DNA of 36,610 nucleotides from Pseudomonadota bacterium (GTDB lineage Bacteria; Myxococcota_A; Polyangia; Polyangiales; JAFGIB01), in the NCBI GenBank assembly GCA_017881185.1, contig JADGRE010000031.1:1-36610 (forward strand). Reading direction: 5' to 3'. Shown in pieces: positions 26,277 to 34,865 of the stretch (position 1 is the first letter of the stretch; each line of letters starts with the position of its first letter). The position numbers and the translations under genes were made by a program. The notes beneath the pieces are model-generated. The model did no database searches and was not told the origin of the DNA. It saw nothing but the letters and a program-made list of their open reading frames with translations.

Positions 26277-28037
26277 ATGACCCGGCCGTCACGCCACGCG
26301 CTCGCCATCACGCTCGGGTCGCTCGCCGCGGCCCTCGCGCTGTGGTCGCCTGCGTTCCAGTCGCTCGACGCGACCGGCTTCGGTGACTGGCAACAGTTCT
26401 TGCACTTCTGGGAATCGGGCTACGTGGCGATCACCCGCTACGGTGAGTGGCCGCTGTGGGACCCGTACCACTGCGGTGGCATCACCATCTTCGGCAATCC
26501 GCAGAGCCAGCACCTGTCGCCGTTCTTCGCGCTGGCGCTGCTCTTCGGGCCCACGATCGGGCAGAAGCTGTTCTTGGTGCTGCATGCGTGGGCGGGCTTC
26601 TCCGGCATGTACCGGCTTTCGCGCAGCGAAGGGTTGCAGCTGCCAGGCGCGCTGCTCGCGACCCTGGCGTGGGCGGCTTCGGGCTTCTTCGTGTCGCACG
26701 GCTCGGGCGGGCACAGCGCGTTCTTGCCCTTCTACTTGGCACCGTGGGTGCTGCTGACTTGGCGCGCCGCCGTGCGCGACCCTCGCTACGTAGCGCCGCT
26801 GTCGCTGCTCTTGCTGCTCGTACTGCTCGAAGGCGGCGTGTATCCGTTCCCGTACTTGTTGCTGCTGCTCGCGTTCGATGCGGTCGTGCAGCTCGTGCTG
26901 CGACAGAACGTGCGTGGCGTGCTGGTGGCGGCCGCGCTGTCCGCGCCCGTGGTGCCCTTGGTCGGCGCGATTCGCTTGCTGCCCATTCTCGATGAGCTCA
27001 GTCGTCACCCTCGCACCATGCCGAGCCACGATGGCGTTTCACTGCCCGAGATCCTCGAGATGCTGACCGCCCGCAGCCACGGCTGGCACTACGGCAGCCA
27101 CCAGTTCGTGTGGCCCGAATACGTGACCTACGTCGGCTGGGGCATCGTTTCTCTGGGAACCCTCGGCCTGTTGGCCAGCTTGGCGCCGCACACGCCGATC
27201 ATCGCGCGGCGCATCGCCGTCGGCTTGTGCGTGTTTCTGGCGCTGACCATGGGCGATCACGGGGAATGGTCACTGTGGCCGCTCGTGCACCGCTTGCCCA
27301 TCTACGACTCGCTGCGCGTGCCCTCTCGCTTCGCGGTGTTCTTCACCTTGTACCTGGCGCTCTTGGCAGGCGCGGCATTGCAGCTGCTCACCCTTGCGCT
27401 CGCCCGCGTCAGCCGCGCTTCCGGCAAGCTGTCGGTGGTGCTGACCGGTGCCGTGCCACTCTTGCTCATCGCCGGCATTGCGAGCGACCTGTTCATCGTG
27501 CACTACCCCACGCTCAACCGCTGGCACGATCCTCCCGTCACGACCGACCGCGTGTCCCCACGCTTCTACAACTCACCGCTGCCCTACGGTCGCTGGTACG
27601 CGAGCTTCCCACGCATGAACCTCGGCTCGCTCGGTTGTTACGAGGCCATGAACTTCCAGGTAGTTCCCGGGATGTGGACGGGCGACAAACCGCAGGCGCG
27701 CGTCACCCGCGGCCACGGCAAGGTCAGCTCCTTCCGACGCAGCACCCGCCACGTGTTCTTGCGTGTAGTGATGAGCGACCAAGGGCGCGTGCTGCTCAAC
27801 CAACACATGGCGCCCGGCTGGACCAGCAACCTGGGCACCGCGGTGGATGACGCCGGTCGCCTGGCGATCGACCTGCCCGCCGGCACGCACGACCTCGACG
27901 TGGTGTACCTGCCCCCAACGCTCATCCCCAGCACTGCGCTCAGCGCGCTCGGTCTCTTGCTCGCCTTCTTGGTGTGGCGTTTCGGCGCTCGTTTCGCAGC
28001 CAAGCCGGCACAGCTGACGCCAGTGGAAATCGCATGA
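26277..28037 (+). CDS. YfhO/GT-C-like polytopic membrane protein
   Basis: This is a 586-residue protein with about ten to twelve hydrophobic helices. The first periplasmic loop has the pattern FLHFWESGYVAITRYGEWPLWDPYHCGG, then FGNPQSQHLSP, the acidic-residue loop typical of YfhO and related GT-C glycosyltransferases that use polyprenyl-phosphate sugars. The C-terminal ~120 residues form a soluble beta-rich domain after the last helix cluster (LLNQHMAPGWTSNL and LDVVYLPPTLIP are typical of YfhO tails). It may add a sugar to a lipid or polymer outside the inner membrane. Its stop overlaps the HAD start by four bases (ATGA). Confidence 0.75.
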   Translation: MTRPSRHALAITLGSLAAALALWSPAFQSLDATGFGDWQQFLHFWESGYVAITRYGEWPLWDPYHCGGITIFGNPQSQHLSPFFALALLFGPTIGQKLFLVLHAWAGFSGMYRLSRSEGLQLPGALLATLAWAASGFFVSHGSGGHSAFLPFYLAPWVLLTWRAAVRDPRYVAPLSLLLLLVLLEGGVYPFPYLLLLLAFDAVVQLVLRQNVRGVLVAAALSAPVVPLVGAIRLLPILDELSRHPRTMPSHDGVSLPEILEMLTARSHGWHYGSHQFVWPEYVTYVGWGIVSLGTLGLLASLAPHTPIIARRIAVGLCVFLALTMGDHGEWSLWPLVHRLPIYDSLRVPSRFAVFFTLYLALLAGAALQLLTLALARVSRASGKLSVVLTGAVPLLLIAGIASDLFIVHYPTLNRWHDPPVTTDRVSPRFYNSPLPYGRWYASFPRMNLGSLGCYEAMNFQVVPGMWTGDKPQARVTRGHGKVSSFRRSTRHVFLRVVMSDQGRVLLNQHMAPGWTSNLGTAVDDAGRLAIDLPAGTHDLDVVYLPPTLIPSTALSALGLLLAFLVWRFGARFAAKPAQLTPVEIA

Positions 28038-28678
28038 CCAAGCACGTGATCTGGGACTGGAACGGCACCTTGCTCGACGACGTCGAGCACGCGCTACACG
28101 CCGTCAACGCACTGCTGCGCGCGCGCAAGCTGCCGCCCATCGATCGCGACGGCTACCGAACACGCTTTGGTTTCCCGGTGAGCGGTTTCTACACGGAGCT
28201 CGGCTTCGACATCGAGCGAGAAGACTTCGCCGCGCTCTCAGAGACCTACATCAATCACTACCGGCAAGTTGCCGCCAGCGCGACCACGCACACCGAAGCG
28301 CGCGACGTGATGGGGCAGCTGGCGCAGCAAGGCATCGCGCAGTCAGTGCTCTCCGCGATGGAGATCAACATGCTGAGGCAGATGCTCAGCGATCACGGGC
28401 TCATCGACCTGCTCACGCATGTGCGCGGCCTGAACGACCAGCAAGCCTCGTCCAAGGTGGCGCTCGGCGTGGAGCTCATGCGCACGCTGGGGGCGACACC
28501 GAATGACGTGCTCTTCGTGGGCGATACCCTGCACGATCTCGAGACCGCCACCGCAATGGGCGCGCACTGTCTGCTCTTTGCCTGCGGCCACCAGACGCTG
28601 GAGCGCCTGTCGGGCAGCGGCGCTACGGTCATCCACTCGCTCTACGAAGTGATCGATTTCGTGCGCGCGCGCAACTGA
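28034..28678 (+). CDS. HAD-superfamily hydrolase (phosphoglycolate-phosphatase-like)
   Basis: This 214-residue HAD subfamily IA enzyme has motif I WDWNGTLLDD (nucleophile D8), a helical cap (about 20-90), motif II LSAME, a motif III lysine region (NDQQASSKV) and motif IV VLFVGDTLHDLETA. The usual second aspartate of motif I (DxD) is Asn10. That variant occurs in some family members but could lower phosphatase activity. The substrate is not predictable. ATG 28034 overlaps the upstream stop as ATGA, so translation is probably coupled to the YfhO-like gene. It ends 131 bp before the ABC transporter. Confidence 0.85.
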   Translation: MTKHVIWDWNGTLLDDVEHALHAVNALLRARKLPPIDRDGYRTRFGFPVSGFYTELGFDIEREDFAALSETYINHYRQVAASATTHTEARDVMGQLAQQGIAQSVLSAMEINMLRQMLSDHGLIDLLTHVRGLNDQQASSKVALGVELMRTLGATPNDVLFVGDTLHDLETATAMGAHCLLFACGHQTLERLSGSGATVIHSLYEVIDFVRARN

Positions 28679-28809
28679 TGCGCTGGGTGGCGGCGGTAGA
28701 GCAAAACTCGTGGCTCGGGCGACGTTCAACCGCGTTGGCCGGTTCGACCCGCCGTCTATTACCCGCTAAGCTGCTGGCCGGCAACGCTCCCCGTGCACGA
28801 GCAGTACCC

Positions 28810-30435
28810 ATGAAACTCCTGCGTTTTTTGCTGCGCTCCGCCGGCCCGATGGCCGTCGTGATGGCCGTGCTCAGCACTGCCAGTGGCGCCTTCAACGCGG
28901 GCCTCATCGCTGCCATCCACCAGACGCTGCAGCACGGCGCTTCCACGGCGCTCTTGCTCGCGTTCGTGGGCATGGGCCTCGGCAAGCTGGTGTCTTCGTA
29001 CTTCTCGGGGGTGATGCTCACCGAGTACTCGTACGAGTCCATCACCGAGCTGCGCAAAGAGCTCATCGAGAAGCTCTTGGCGTTCCCGTACCTGCGCTTC
29101 GAGCGCATGGGCCGCGAGAAAGTGTTCGCGGCGCTGACCGAAGACGTGGCCACCGTCAACGCTGCGTTGCAGTCGGCGCCCGGCTTGTTGGTGAATGTTG
29201 CGGTGGTCGCAGGCAGCAGCGCCTACTTGGCGTACCTGTCGTGGCCCACCTTCATCGCGTTGGCCAGCGTTGGCGTGCTCGGCACCCTCGCCTACCGCCC
29301 CATCAGCCGCAGTGCGCGACCCTACCTCGAACGGGCCCGCGACCAACACGACCGCCTGTTCGGTCACTTCCGCGCACTGACCGAAGGCACCAAGGAGCTG
29401 AAGCAACACGCCGCCCGGCGCGAAGCCTTCCTCGACGACCACGTGCTCGAGACCAGCGAAGCGTTGATGGAGCAGCACATGCTCGGCCACGCGCGCTACC
29501 AGCTCTCGCAGGGCGCCAGCAGCTTGGTCTCGCTCGTGGGTCTGGCGCTGGTGTTGTTCATCGCGCCACGCTGGCACCACCTGCCCAGCGGCGTGATGTC
29601 GGGCTACGTGCTCACCTCGCTCTACTTGATGGGTCCGCTCAGCGCCGCGCTGCGTATCTTGCCGCTCTACACATCGGCGGAGATCGCGCTTGGGCGTATC
29701 GAGCTCTTGGGCGTCGAGCTCGGCAGCGCCGCACGCGAGCGCGCTGCTGCGCCCGCAGACCGCCCCACCTTCCGCAGCATCGCCCTGCGCGGCGTGGTGC
29801 ACGCGTACCACGACGAACGCGGCGGCGGCTTCACGCTCGGGCCGATCACGCTCGATGTGCACCCGGGGCAGATCATCTTCCTCACCGGCCAAAACGGCAG
29901 CGGCAAGTCGACGCTCGCGAAGGTCCTGGTCGGCTTGTACGAGCCCGAGCAGGGCGCGCTGCTCTGGGATGGCGCCGCGGTCACCGACGAAACGCGCGAC
30001 TCCTACCGCCAGCTCTTCTCGGTGATCTTCCCCGACTACTACCTGTTCGACACCTTGCTCGGTCTCGGCGATGGCGATGTCGACGAGCGCGCAGAGCTGC
30101 TCGTGCAGCGGCTCGAGCTCGATGGCCACGTCGAGATCAATGCTGGCGAGCTGTCGTCGACGCGATTGTCGCAGGGCCAGCGCAAACGCTTGGCGTTGCT
30201 CACTGCGTATCTGGAAGACCGACCGATCTACGTGTTCGACGAGTGGGCCGCCGATCAAGACCCGAGCTTCAAAGAGGTCTTCTACAAAGAGCTGGTTCCG
30301 GAGCTCAAGGCGCGTGGCAAGACCGTGGTGGTGGTGACGCACGACGACCGCTACTTCCACCTCGCCGATCGCCACGTGATGCTCGACCAAGGCCAAATCG
30401 GCAACAGCGCAGTGAGCATGCTCTCGGGTACGTGA
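28810..30435 (+). CDS. Peptide-export-type ABC transporter (fused TM and ATPase)
   Basis: This 541-residue half-transporter has a transmembrane domain of about five or six helices (1-300) and a nucleotide-binding domain (320-541): Walker A TGQNGSGKST (K366), signature LSQGQ (453-457), Walker B IYVFDEW with E478, and H-loop H511. The short length and the FDEWAADQDP sequence place it with SyrD/PvdE-type cyclic peptide exporters. No NRPS gene lies within the window, so the cargo may be an envelope molecule. ATG 28810 is preferred because it begins just before the first helix. The open frame continues back to 28678 without family-like sequence. Confidence 0.88.
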   Translation: MKLLRFLLRSAGPMAVVMAVLSTASGAFNAGLIAAIHQTLQHGASTALLLAFVGMGLGKLVSSYFSGVMLTEYSYESITELRKELIEKLLAFPYLRFERMGREKVFAALTEDVATVNAALQSAPGLLVNVAVVAGSSAYLAYLSWPTFIALASVGVLGTLAYRPISRSARPYLERARDQHDRLFGHFRALTEGTKELKQHAARREAFLDDHVLETSEALMEQHMLGHARYQLSQGASSLVSLVGLALVLFIAPRWHHLPSGVMSGYVLTSLYLMGPLSAALRILPLYTSAEIALGRIELLGVELGSAARERAAAPADRPTFRSIALRGVVHAYHDERGGGFTLGPITLDVHPGQIIFLTGQNGSGKSTLAKVLVGLYEPEQGALLWDGAAVTDETRDSYRQLFSVIFPDYYLFDTLLGLGDGDVDERAELLVQRLELDGHVEINAGELSSTRLSQGQRKRLALLTAYLEDRPIYVFDEWAADQDPSFKEVFYKELVPELKARGKTVVVVTHDDRYFHLADRHVMLDQGQIGNSAVSMLSGT

Positions 30436-30530
30436 CGCTCGCTCCCACGCGCACATCGTCGCCGCGATCTGCGGGAAGAACGCAACAGCGCGCGGAAATC
30501 CGGCGGCGGCCAGCGCACAATCGAGGGACG

Positions 30531-31898
30531 ATGCGCCGCGTGCAGCTGAGCCTGGTGGTGAGAAGCTTGCCACAACACACGCGCCTAGCAGCCGTGGTGC
30601 TCGCGCTATGCGCCTGCACCAGTCACCCACACCCGAGCGCGGGCAAGCCCGATGCAACATCGGCAGACGCAGGCGCTGCCAACCCCAGCGACGCCGCGAC
30701 ACAGGTGGGCGACGCTGCACCAGGCGATGCTGGAAGATCGCACACCGACGGCGCAGCGCCACTGCCGGACGCGTCTGCCAGAGACGCCAGCAAACCGAAG
30801 CCTGACGGCGGCACGCATGAGGCACCCAAGCCGCTGCCCCTGCGCGCCATCAGCGTGGGCTACGAGCACGCCTGCGCGATCGCAGCGAGCGGCGTGCTCT
30901 ATTGCTGGGGCCAGAACGACTTCGGCCAGCTCGGCACGGGCGACATACTCCCGCAGGGGGGTCCAGTTGCCGTGGGCACGCGCAAGGACTGGACCAGCGT
31001 CAGTGCCGGCCGCTTCCACACCTGCGCCATCGCCGCGGGCGCCCTGTACTGCTGGGGCAGCAACGATTTCGGGCAGGCCGCCGGCGCGCAGGCCACCGAG
31101 CTCGACGCTCCCGCCCAAGTCAGCACGCCTTCCGTCAGCTGGAACAGTGTCAGCGCTGGCGACTGGCACACCTGCGCCATCGACAGCACGGGACAACTGT
31201 ACTGCTGGGGGTACAACTTGCTCGGGCGCCTGGGCGATGGGCACGGGCTGGGCGACCAGAGCGACCCGGCCATGTCCGTCACGGCGCCACTCGCCATCGA
31301 TGTGGGCGCAAGCTACCTGGCAGTCGACGCGGGTGAAGCCCACAGCTGCGCGATTCGGCAAGGCGGGGCGCTGTATTGCTTCGGCTTGGACGACCGAGGG
31401 CAGCTGGGGTTCGAGGGCAGCCGCAGCTGTTCGCTCAACGGAGCGAGCTCTGCCTGCGAGCTTGCACCCAGGCTGGTTTCCGGGTCCGTCAGCTGGACAC
31501 AGATTGCGGTCGGCGGCAGCCACAGCTGCGGTCTCGACGCAGCAGGCCTGCTCTACTGCTTCGGGGCCAACGATGCGGGTCAGCTGGGCTCGGGCGACAA
31601 GCTCGACAAGAGCGCTCCGACCCGCGTCGCGGGAACCTTCGCAGCCATCAGCACGGGCCGCACGCACAGCTGCGCGCTGCGCAGCGACCACCACCTTGCC
31701 TGCTTCGGCGACAACGAGAACGCGCAGCTTGGATTGTCCGACATGTCGGTAACGACACCGAAGAACCTGGACGGCGCCTGGACGGGGCTCAGCGCCGGCG
31801 CCCTGGGCAGCTGCGCGGTCGGAACGGCCCACAATGGCTATTGCTGGGGCCTCGCACCCTACGCCGGAACGGCTAGCCCAACTCAACTTGTTCCATGA
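30531..31898 (+). CDS. RCC1-repeat beta-propeller lipoprotein
   Basis: This is a 455-residue lipoprotein. The signal sequence ends LALCAC with C29 as likely lipidated residue, followed by an Ala/Asp/Pro-rich linker (30-105). From about 107 to the end there are seven RCC1-type repeats with cores HACAI, HTCAI, HTCAI, HSCAI, HSCGL, HSCAL and GSCAV, each followed by a YCWG/YCFG-like strand and usually NDFGQLG. Seven repeats make one complete propeller. Each repeat has two cysteines about a dozen residues apart, which fits disulfides outside the cytoplasm. Such secreted RCC1 proteins are frequent in myxobacteria but of unknown function. Its stop overlaps the next gene's ATG. Confidence 0.85.
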   Translation: MRRVQLSLVVRSLPQHTRLAAVVLALCACTSHPHPSAGKPDATSADAGAANPSDAATQVGDAAPGDAGRSHTDGAAPLPDASARDASKPKPDGGTHEAPKPLPLRAISVGYEHACAIAASGVLYCWGQNDFGQLGTGDILPQGGPVAVGTRKDWTSVSAGRFHTCAIAAGALYCWGSNDFGQAAGAQATELDAPAQVSTPSVSWNSVSAGDWHTCAIDSTGQLYCWGYNLLGRLGDGHGLGDQSDPAMSVTAPLAIDVGASYLAVDAGEAHSCAIRQGGALYCFGLDDRGQLGFEGSRSCSLNGASSACELAPRLVSGSVSWTQIAVGGSHSCGLDAAGLLYCFGANDAGQLGSGDKLDKSAPTRVAGTFAAISTGRTHSCALRSDHHLACFGDNENAQLGLSDMSVTTPKNLDGAWTGLSAGALGSCAVGTAHNGYCWGLAPYAGTASPTQLVP

Positions 31899-32356
31899 AC
31901 ATAATCATATTACAGTGCACTTGTATGTATTCTCGCTTGGGAAATGGCCAGCGTCAGCAGCCGCTCTCGGCCCTATGCGTGCTCAGCTTGCTCTGCGTGG
32001 GCGCCTGCGGCAGCGATGCGAACGCCGCAGCCAGCACCCGCAGCCGCGTGCCCGACGACTTCCACAACGCAGTGTTGCAGGTGGCCGACCCGCAGACTGC
32101 CGCGTTGCAAGCGCGCGCTCGCGCCGAGCTCGCACCACAAACGCTGTCCGCCGCCATGAGCGGCGGTCGCTGCGAGACCCAGGCCGACTGCACCGGACAC
32201 AACGTCTGCCTCGCGGTCGCCCCGGGCATGTCTCAGTGCACGCCGAACACGGGCTTCGCGGTGCCGCGCGCGGCCCCCAACGGTCGGCCCGCGCCGCCCA
32301 TCGGCCTGCTCGACGGCCAGGTGCTGCGCGACTACGTGCGCGGAGGTCGCCCATGA
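31895..32356 (+). CDS. Small Cys-motif lipoprotein
   Basis: This 153-residue protein is predicted to be an exported lipoprotein with lipobox C-V-G-A-C (cysteine near residue 38 from ATG 31895). The mature part has a four-cysteine unit, RCETQADCTGHNVC then QCTP (about 98-122), of the C-x4-C-x5-C type seen in secreted proteins of this group. ATG 31895 overlaps the upstream stop as ATGA, but its first ten codons (MNIIILQCTC) are AT-rich and odd for a signal peptide. ATG 31925 (MYSRLG) gives a more normal one. The protein's own stop overlaps the next ATG. The function is unknown. Confidence 0.65.
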   Translation: MNIIILQCTCMYSRLGNGQRQQPLSALCVLSLLCVGACGSDANAAASTRSRVPDDFHNAVLQVADPQTAALQARARAELAPQTLSAAMSGGRCETQADCTGHNVCLAVAPGMSQCTPNTGFAVPRAAPNGRPAPPIGLLDGQVLRDYVRGGRP

Positions 32357-34668
32357 GGCGCGCGCTGTTGGTTCTGTGTGCGCTGTGGCTCGCGGTCGTG
32401 CCCGCGCACGCGGCCATCTTGATCGAGAAATGGATCAAGACACCGGGCGGAAGCCCAGACGGCACCGCGATCGGCGATGTCGATGGCGATGGCTACAAGG
32501 AGATCGCTGTCGTGCTGCGCGGCGGCGCGTTCAACGCGGGCGTGTACACGCCGAACACCGGCAGCATGGCGGTGCTCAACGGCAAGGACGGCAGCGTGCG
32601 CTTCCAGGTGAGCAGCACGAAGCAACTGGCAGGCTTTCCGACCTTCGCGGACTTCGACGGCGACAGCTTCGACGAGGTCGCGTTCTGCGAGGTCTCGGAC
32701 ACGGGCAAGTGCTACGTCTACGACGGCAACGGCAGCATGTTGTTCGCCACACCGGCGCTCTACTACCCGGCGATGACCAACGGCGGGCCCGTCGCCGCGG
32801 ACATCAATGGCGACGGTTACCAAGATCTCATCGTGGCGAGCTCGGCCGGTGAGGTGAAGGCGTTCTACGGACCGACCGGCACACTCGCCTGGAGCTACGA
32901 CCTCTACGCAACCCGCGGCGACTACCCGTTCGGCCACGTCTCGGTCGCCGATATCGACGGCGACAAGAAGCTGGAGATCGCCATCGGTGGCGCGCAAAAA
33001 GGCGGCATCTACATCTTGAACGCCGAAAACGGCACCGAGCAGTGGGTTGCGGCGAACCTCTACGGCACCTACCAGAACTACTTCCTGGGCAGCGGCCCGA
33101 TTCTGATGAACATCGACGCCGACCCGGCGCTCGAGGTGGTGGCTTCGATGGCAGGCTATCCGGGGCCTGCGGCGGTGATCGCCTACGACACCAACGGCAC
33201 CTTCAAGTGGCGCACCACGGTGGCGAGCGACCCGCTCCAGTACACGAGCCCCGCGGCCGCGGACACCGACGGCGACGGCCTGCCCGAAATCTTCGTGCAA
33301 GGCTACAACGGCACGTTATTCAAGTTCAAAGCCAGTGATGGAACCTTGATCACGTCCAAGGCGCTGGGCAGTAACAGCTGGGCAAGCCCGGCCTTCGTGG
33401 ACACCAACTTCGACGGCAACATGGAGGTCGTCACCTCGACGCTGTCGTCCACGTACATTCTCGACAAGACGCTGGCGCAGATCGACCGCTACGACAACCC
33501 GAACAGCGGGCTGTTTCCGCCACCGGTGTTCGCCGATACCGACGCCAACGGCACCCTCGACATGGTGACCGGCGCCTGGTACCCGCAGCAGCTGGTCTCG
33601 ATCTCGCTGCCGTACACGAGCGCGTATTCCTGGTCCACGTTCGAAGGCTCAGCCAGGCACACGGGCGCCGCACCGGTCGCCAGCCCTGAAGCCCTGCTCG
33701 GCAGCAACGGGGCCACGGCGACCGTCGTAATCATGAACGAGATGGTCAACGCGGTGGCTGCCACCTCGGGCACGCAGCAGACCAACCTGAAGACGGCGCG
33801 CGACGACATGGACCAGGTGTACCGCAGCTACTTGCGAGGCAACCCGCACACCGCGGTGGACTACTTGCGCCAAGCGGTGGTCGCGATCGAAGCCGCCAAG
33901 ACGGCGGGCTATCCGGCGGCTTCCGTCGCGCACCTCGAGCAGGAGGTCAGCTACGATGGCATCCTGCTCTTCTCGCAGTACATCGCGCGCACGCAAGCCA
34001 TCGTCGGCACGAGCCCGACGGCCGTGACCACAGCCAACACCGCGCTCACCAACGCGCAAACGCAATACACTGCGGCCACGTATTCCACCGCCATCACCAC
34101 AGCCGCCAACGGCGCCATCGCGCTGCGCAGCTTCCTCGACAACGGGCCCTACACGGTCGGCAGTTACTGCCCCGCGGCCGTGAGCGAGATCTACATGGCG
34201 TGGGAATGCCGCATCAACGCAGCACGCGCCTCGGTGCAGGCGCTGCTCGTCACCTACCCGGGCGACACCAAGCTGACCAACGCCAGCAACAGCCTCTTGA
34301 CCTGCGTGGAGTGGGCACCCGACCTGGTGTTCAGCAACGCCTACCCGGCTTGCAAGAGCGCGGACAACTACTTGTCCACCTTCACCAAGGCGGACGTCTC
34401 TGGCATCCGCAACTCCATCGCGTTCGCCATCATGCGCAACACGCGCCTGTTCATCGACGACGCTACCATCTGGTTCCGCAGCGTCGACGCCGCCGCGATC
34501 ACCTACGCCGAAGGCCAGTACAACACCGGGGTCACGCAGTACAACGCCGCCAGCTACCAGAGCGCCCACACCAGCTTCGCCAACGCCTATACCGGCGCCA
34601 GCCCCTGCACCGGCAGCAGCTTCGCCACTCCCGCCAACGGCCTAACGAACGGTGGCTGCTCACCGTAG
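32353..34668 (+). CDS. Secreted FG-GAP/VCBS beta-propeller protein
   Basis: This 771-residue secreted protein has a Sec signal (LLVLCALWLAVVPAHA, cleavage after AHA near residue 20). Residues ~30-440 contain seven FG-GAP-type repeats with calcium-loop sequences: GDVDGDGYKEI, ADFDGDSFDEV, ADINGDGYQDL, ADIDGDKKLEI, ADTDGDGLPEI, VDTNFDGNMEV and ADTDANGTLDM. Together they make one propeller of the integrin-alpha/VCBS kind, which often binds ligands or surfaces. Residues ~450-771 are an alpha-helical, Ala/Thr/Tyr-rich region (QYTAATYSTAITTAANGAI, QYNTGVTQYNAASYQS) that looks TPR- or repeat-like. ATG 32353 overlaps the upstream stop (ATGA). No sortase, GPI or autotransporter signal is visible. Confidence 0.85.
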   Translation: MRRALLVLCALWLAVVPAHAAILIEKWIKTPGGSPDGTAIGDVDGDGYKEIAVVLRGGAFNAGVYTPNTGSMAVLNGKDGSVRFQVSSTKQLAGFPTFADFDGDSFDEVAFCEVSDTGKCYVYDGNGSMLFATPALYYPAMTNGGPVAADINGDGYQDLIVASSAGEVKAFYGPTGTLAWSYDLYATRGDYPFGHVSVADIDGDKKLEIAIGGAQKGGIYILNAENGTEQWVAANLYGTYQNYFLGSGPILMNIDADPALEVVASMAGYPGPAAVIAYDTNGTFKWRTTVASDPLQYTSPAAADTDGDGLPEIFVQGYNGTLFKFKASDGTLITSKALGSNSWASPAFVDTNFDGNMEVVTSTLSSTYILDKTLAQIDRYDNPNSGLFPPPVFADTDANGTLDMVTGAWYPQQLVSISLPYTSAYSWSTFEGSARHTGAAPVASPEALLGSNGATATVVIMNEMVNAVAATSGTQQTNLKTARDDMDQVYRSYLRGNPHTAVDYLRQAVVAIEAAKTAGYPAASVAHLEQEVSYDGILLFSQYIARTQAIVGTSPTAVTTANTALTNAQTQYTAATYSTAITTAANGAIALRSFLDNGPYTVGSYCPAAVSEIYMAWECRINAARASVQALLVTYPGDTKLTNASNSLLTCVEWAPDLVFSNAYPACKSADNYLSTFTKADVSGIRNSIAFAIMRNTRLFIDDATIWFRSVDAAAITYAEGQYNTGVTQYNAASYQSAHTSFANAYTGASPCTGSSFATPANGLTNGGCSP

Positions 34669-34678
34669 TCGCTAGCAT

Positions 34679-34798
34679 GCGTGTGTCGAGGCGCGCCCGA
34701 GAGCGGCTTACGTCCTCGAAACGTCGCTCGAAATACGGGAGTATTCCGAGCGGCGTTTCTGCGGGCGCGCGCGCTCTCGAGCACGTCTCGACACACGC
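34679..34798. repeat. 120-bp imperfect fold-back (58-bp arms, 4-bp loop)
   Basis: Positions 34679-34736 and the reverse complement of 34741-34798 align without gaps, with about 42 of 58 positions matching. The best parts are the outer GCGTGTGTCGAG and the inner AAACG(T/C)CGCTCG(A/G)AATAC. The loop is GGGA. Many differences are transitions that would give G-U pairs in RNA. It lies in the 197-bp space between two convergent genes, where a bidirectional terminator would be expected, but it is much larger than a usual terminator and has no U tract. It might be a palindromic repeat or a MITE-like unit. Confidence 0.8.
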
Positions 34799-34865
34799 TA
34801 CCTTGGCAGTGGCCAGCACGCAGAGAGCAACGCGAACCGCCGACCTCACCGCCTGCGCGTGCCAG

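Noticed and set aside
28810-30435. Part of a nonribosomal peptide cluster
   Set aside because: The ABC transporter resembles cyclic-peptide exporters, but no NRPS, tailoring or siderophore gene occurs in the window.
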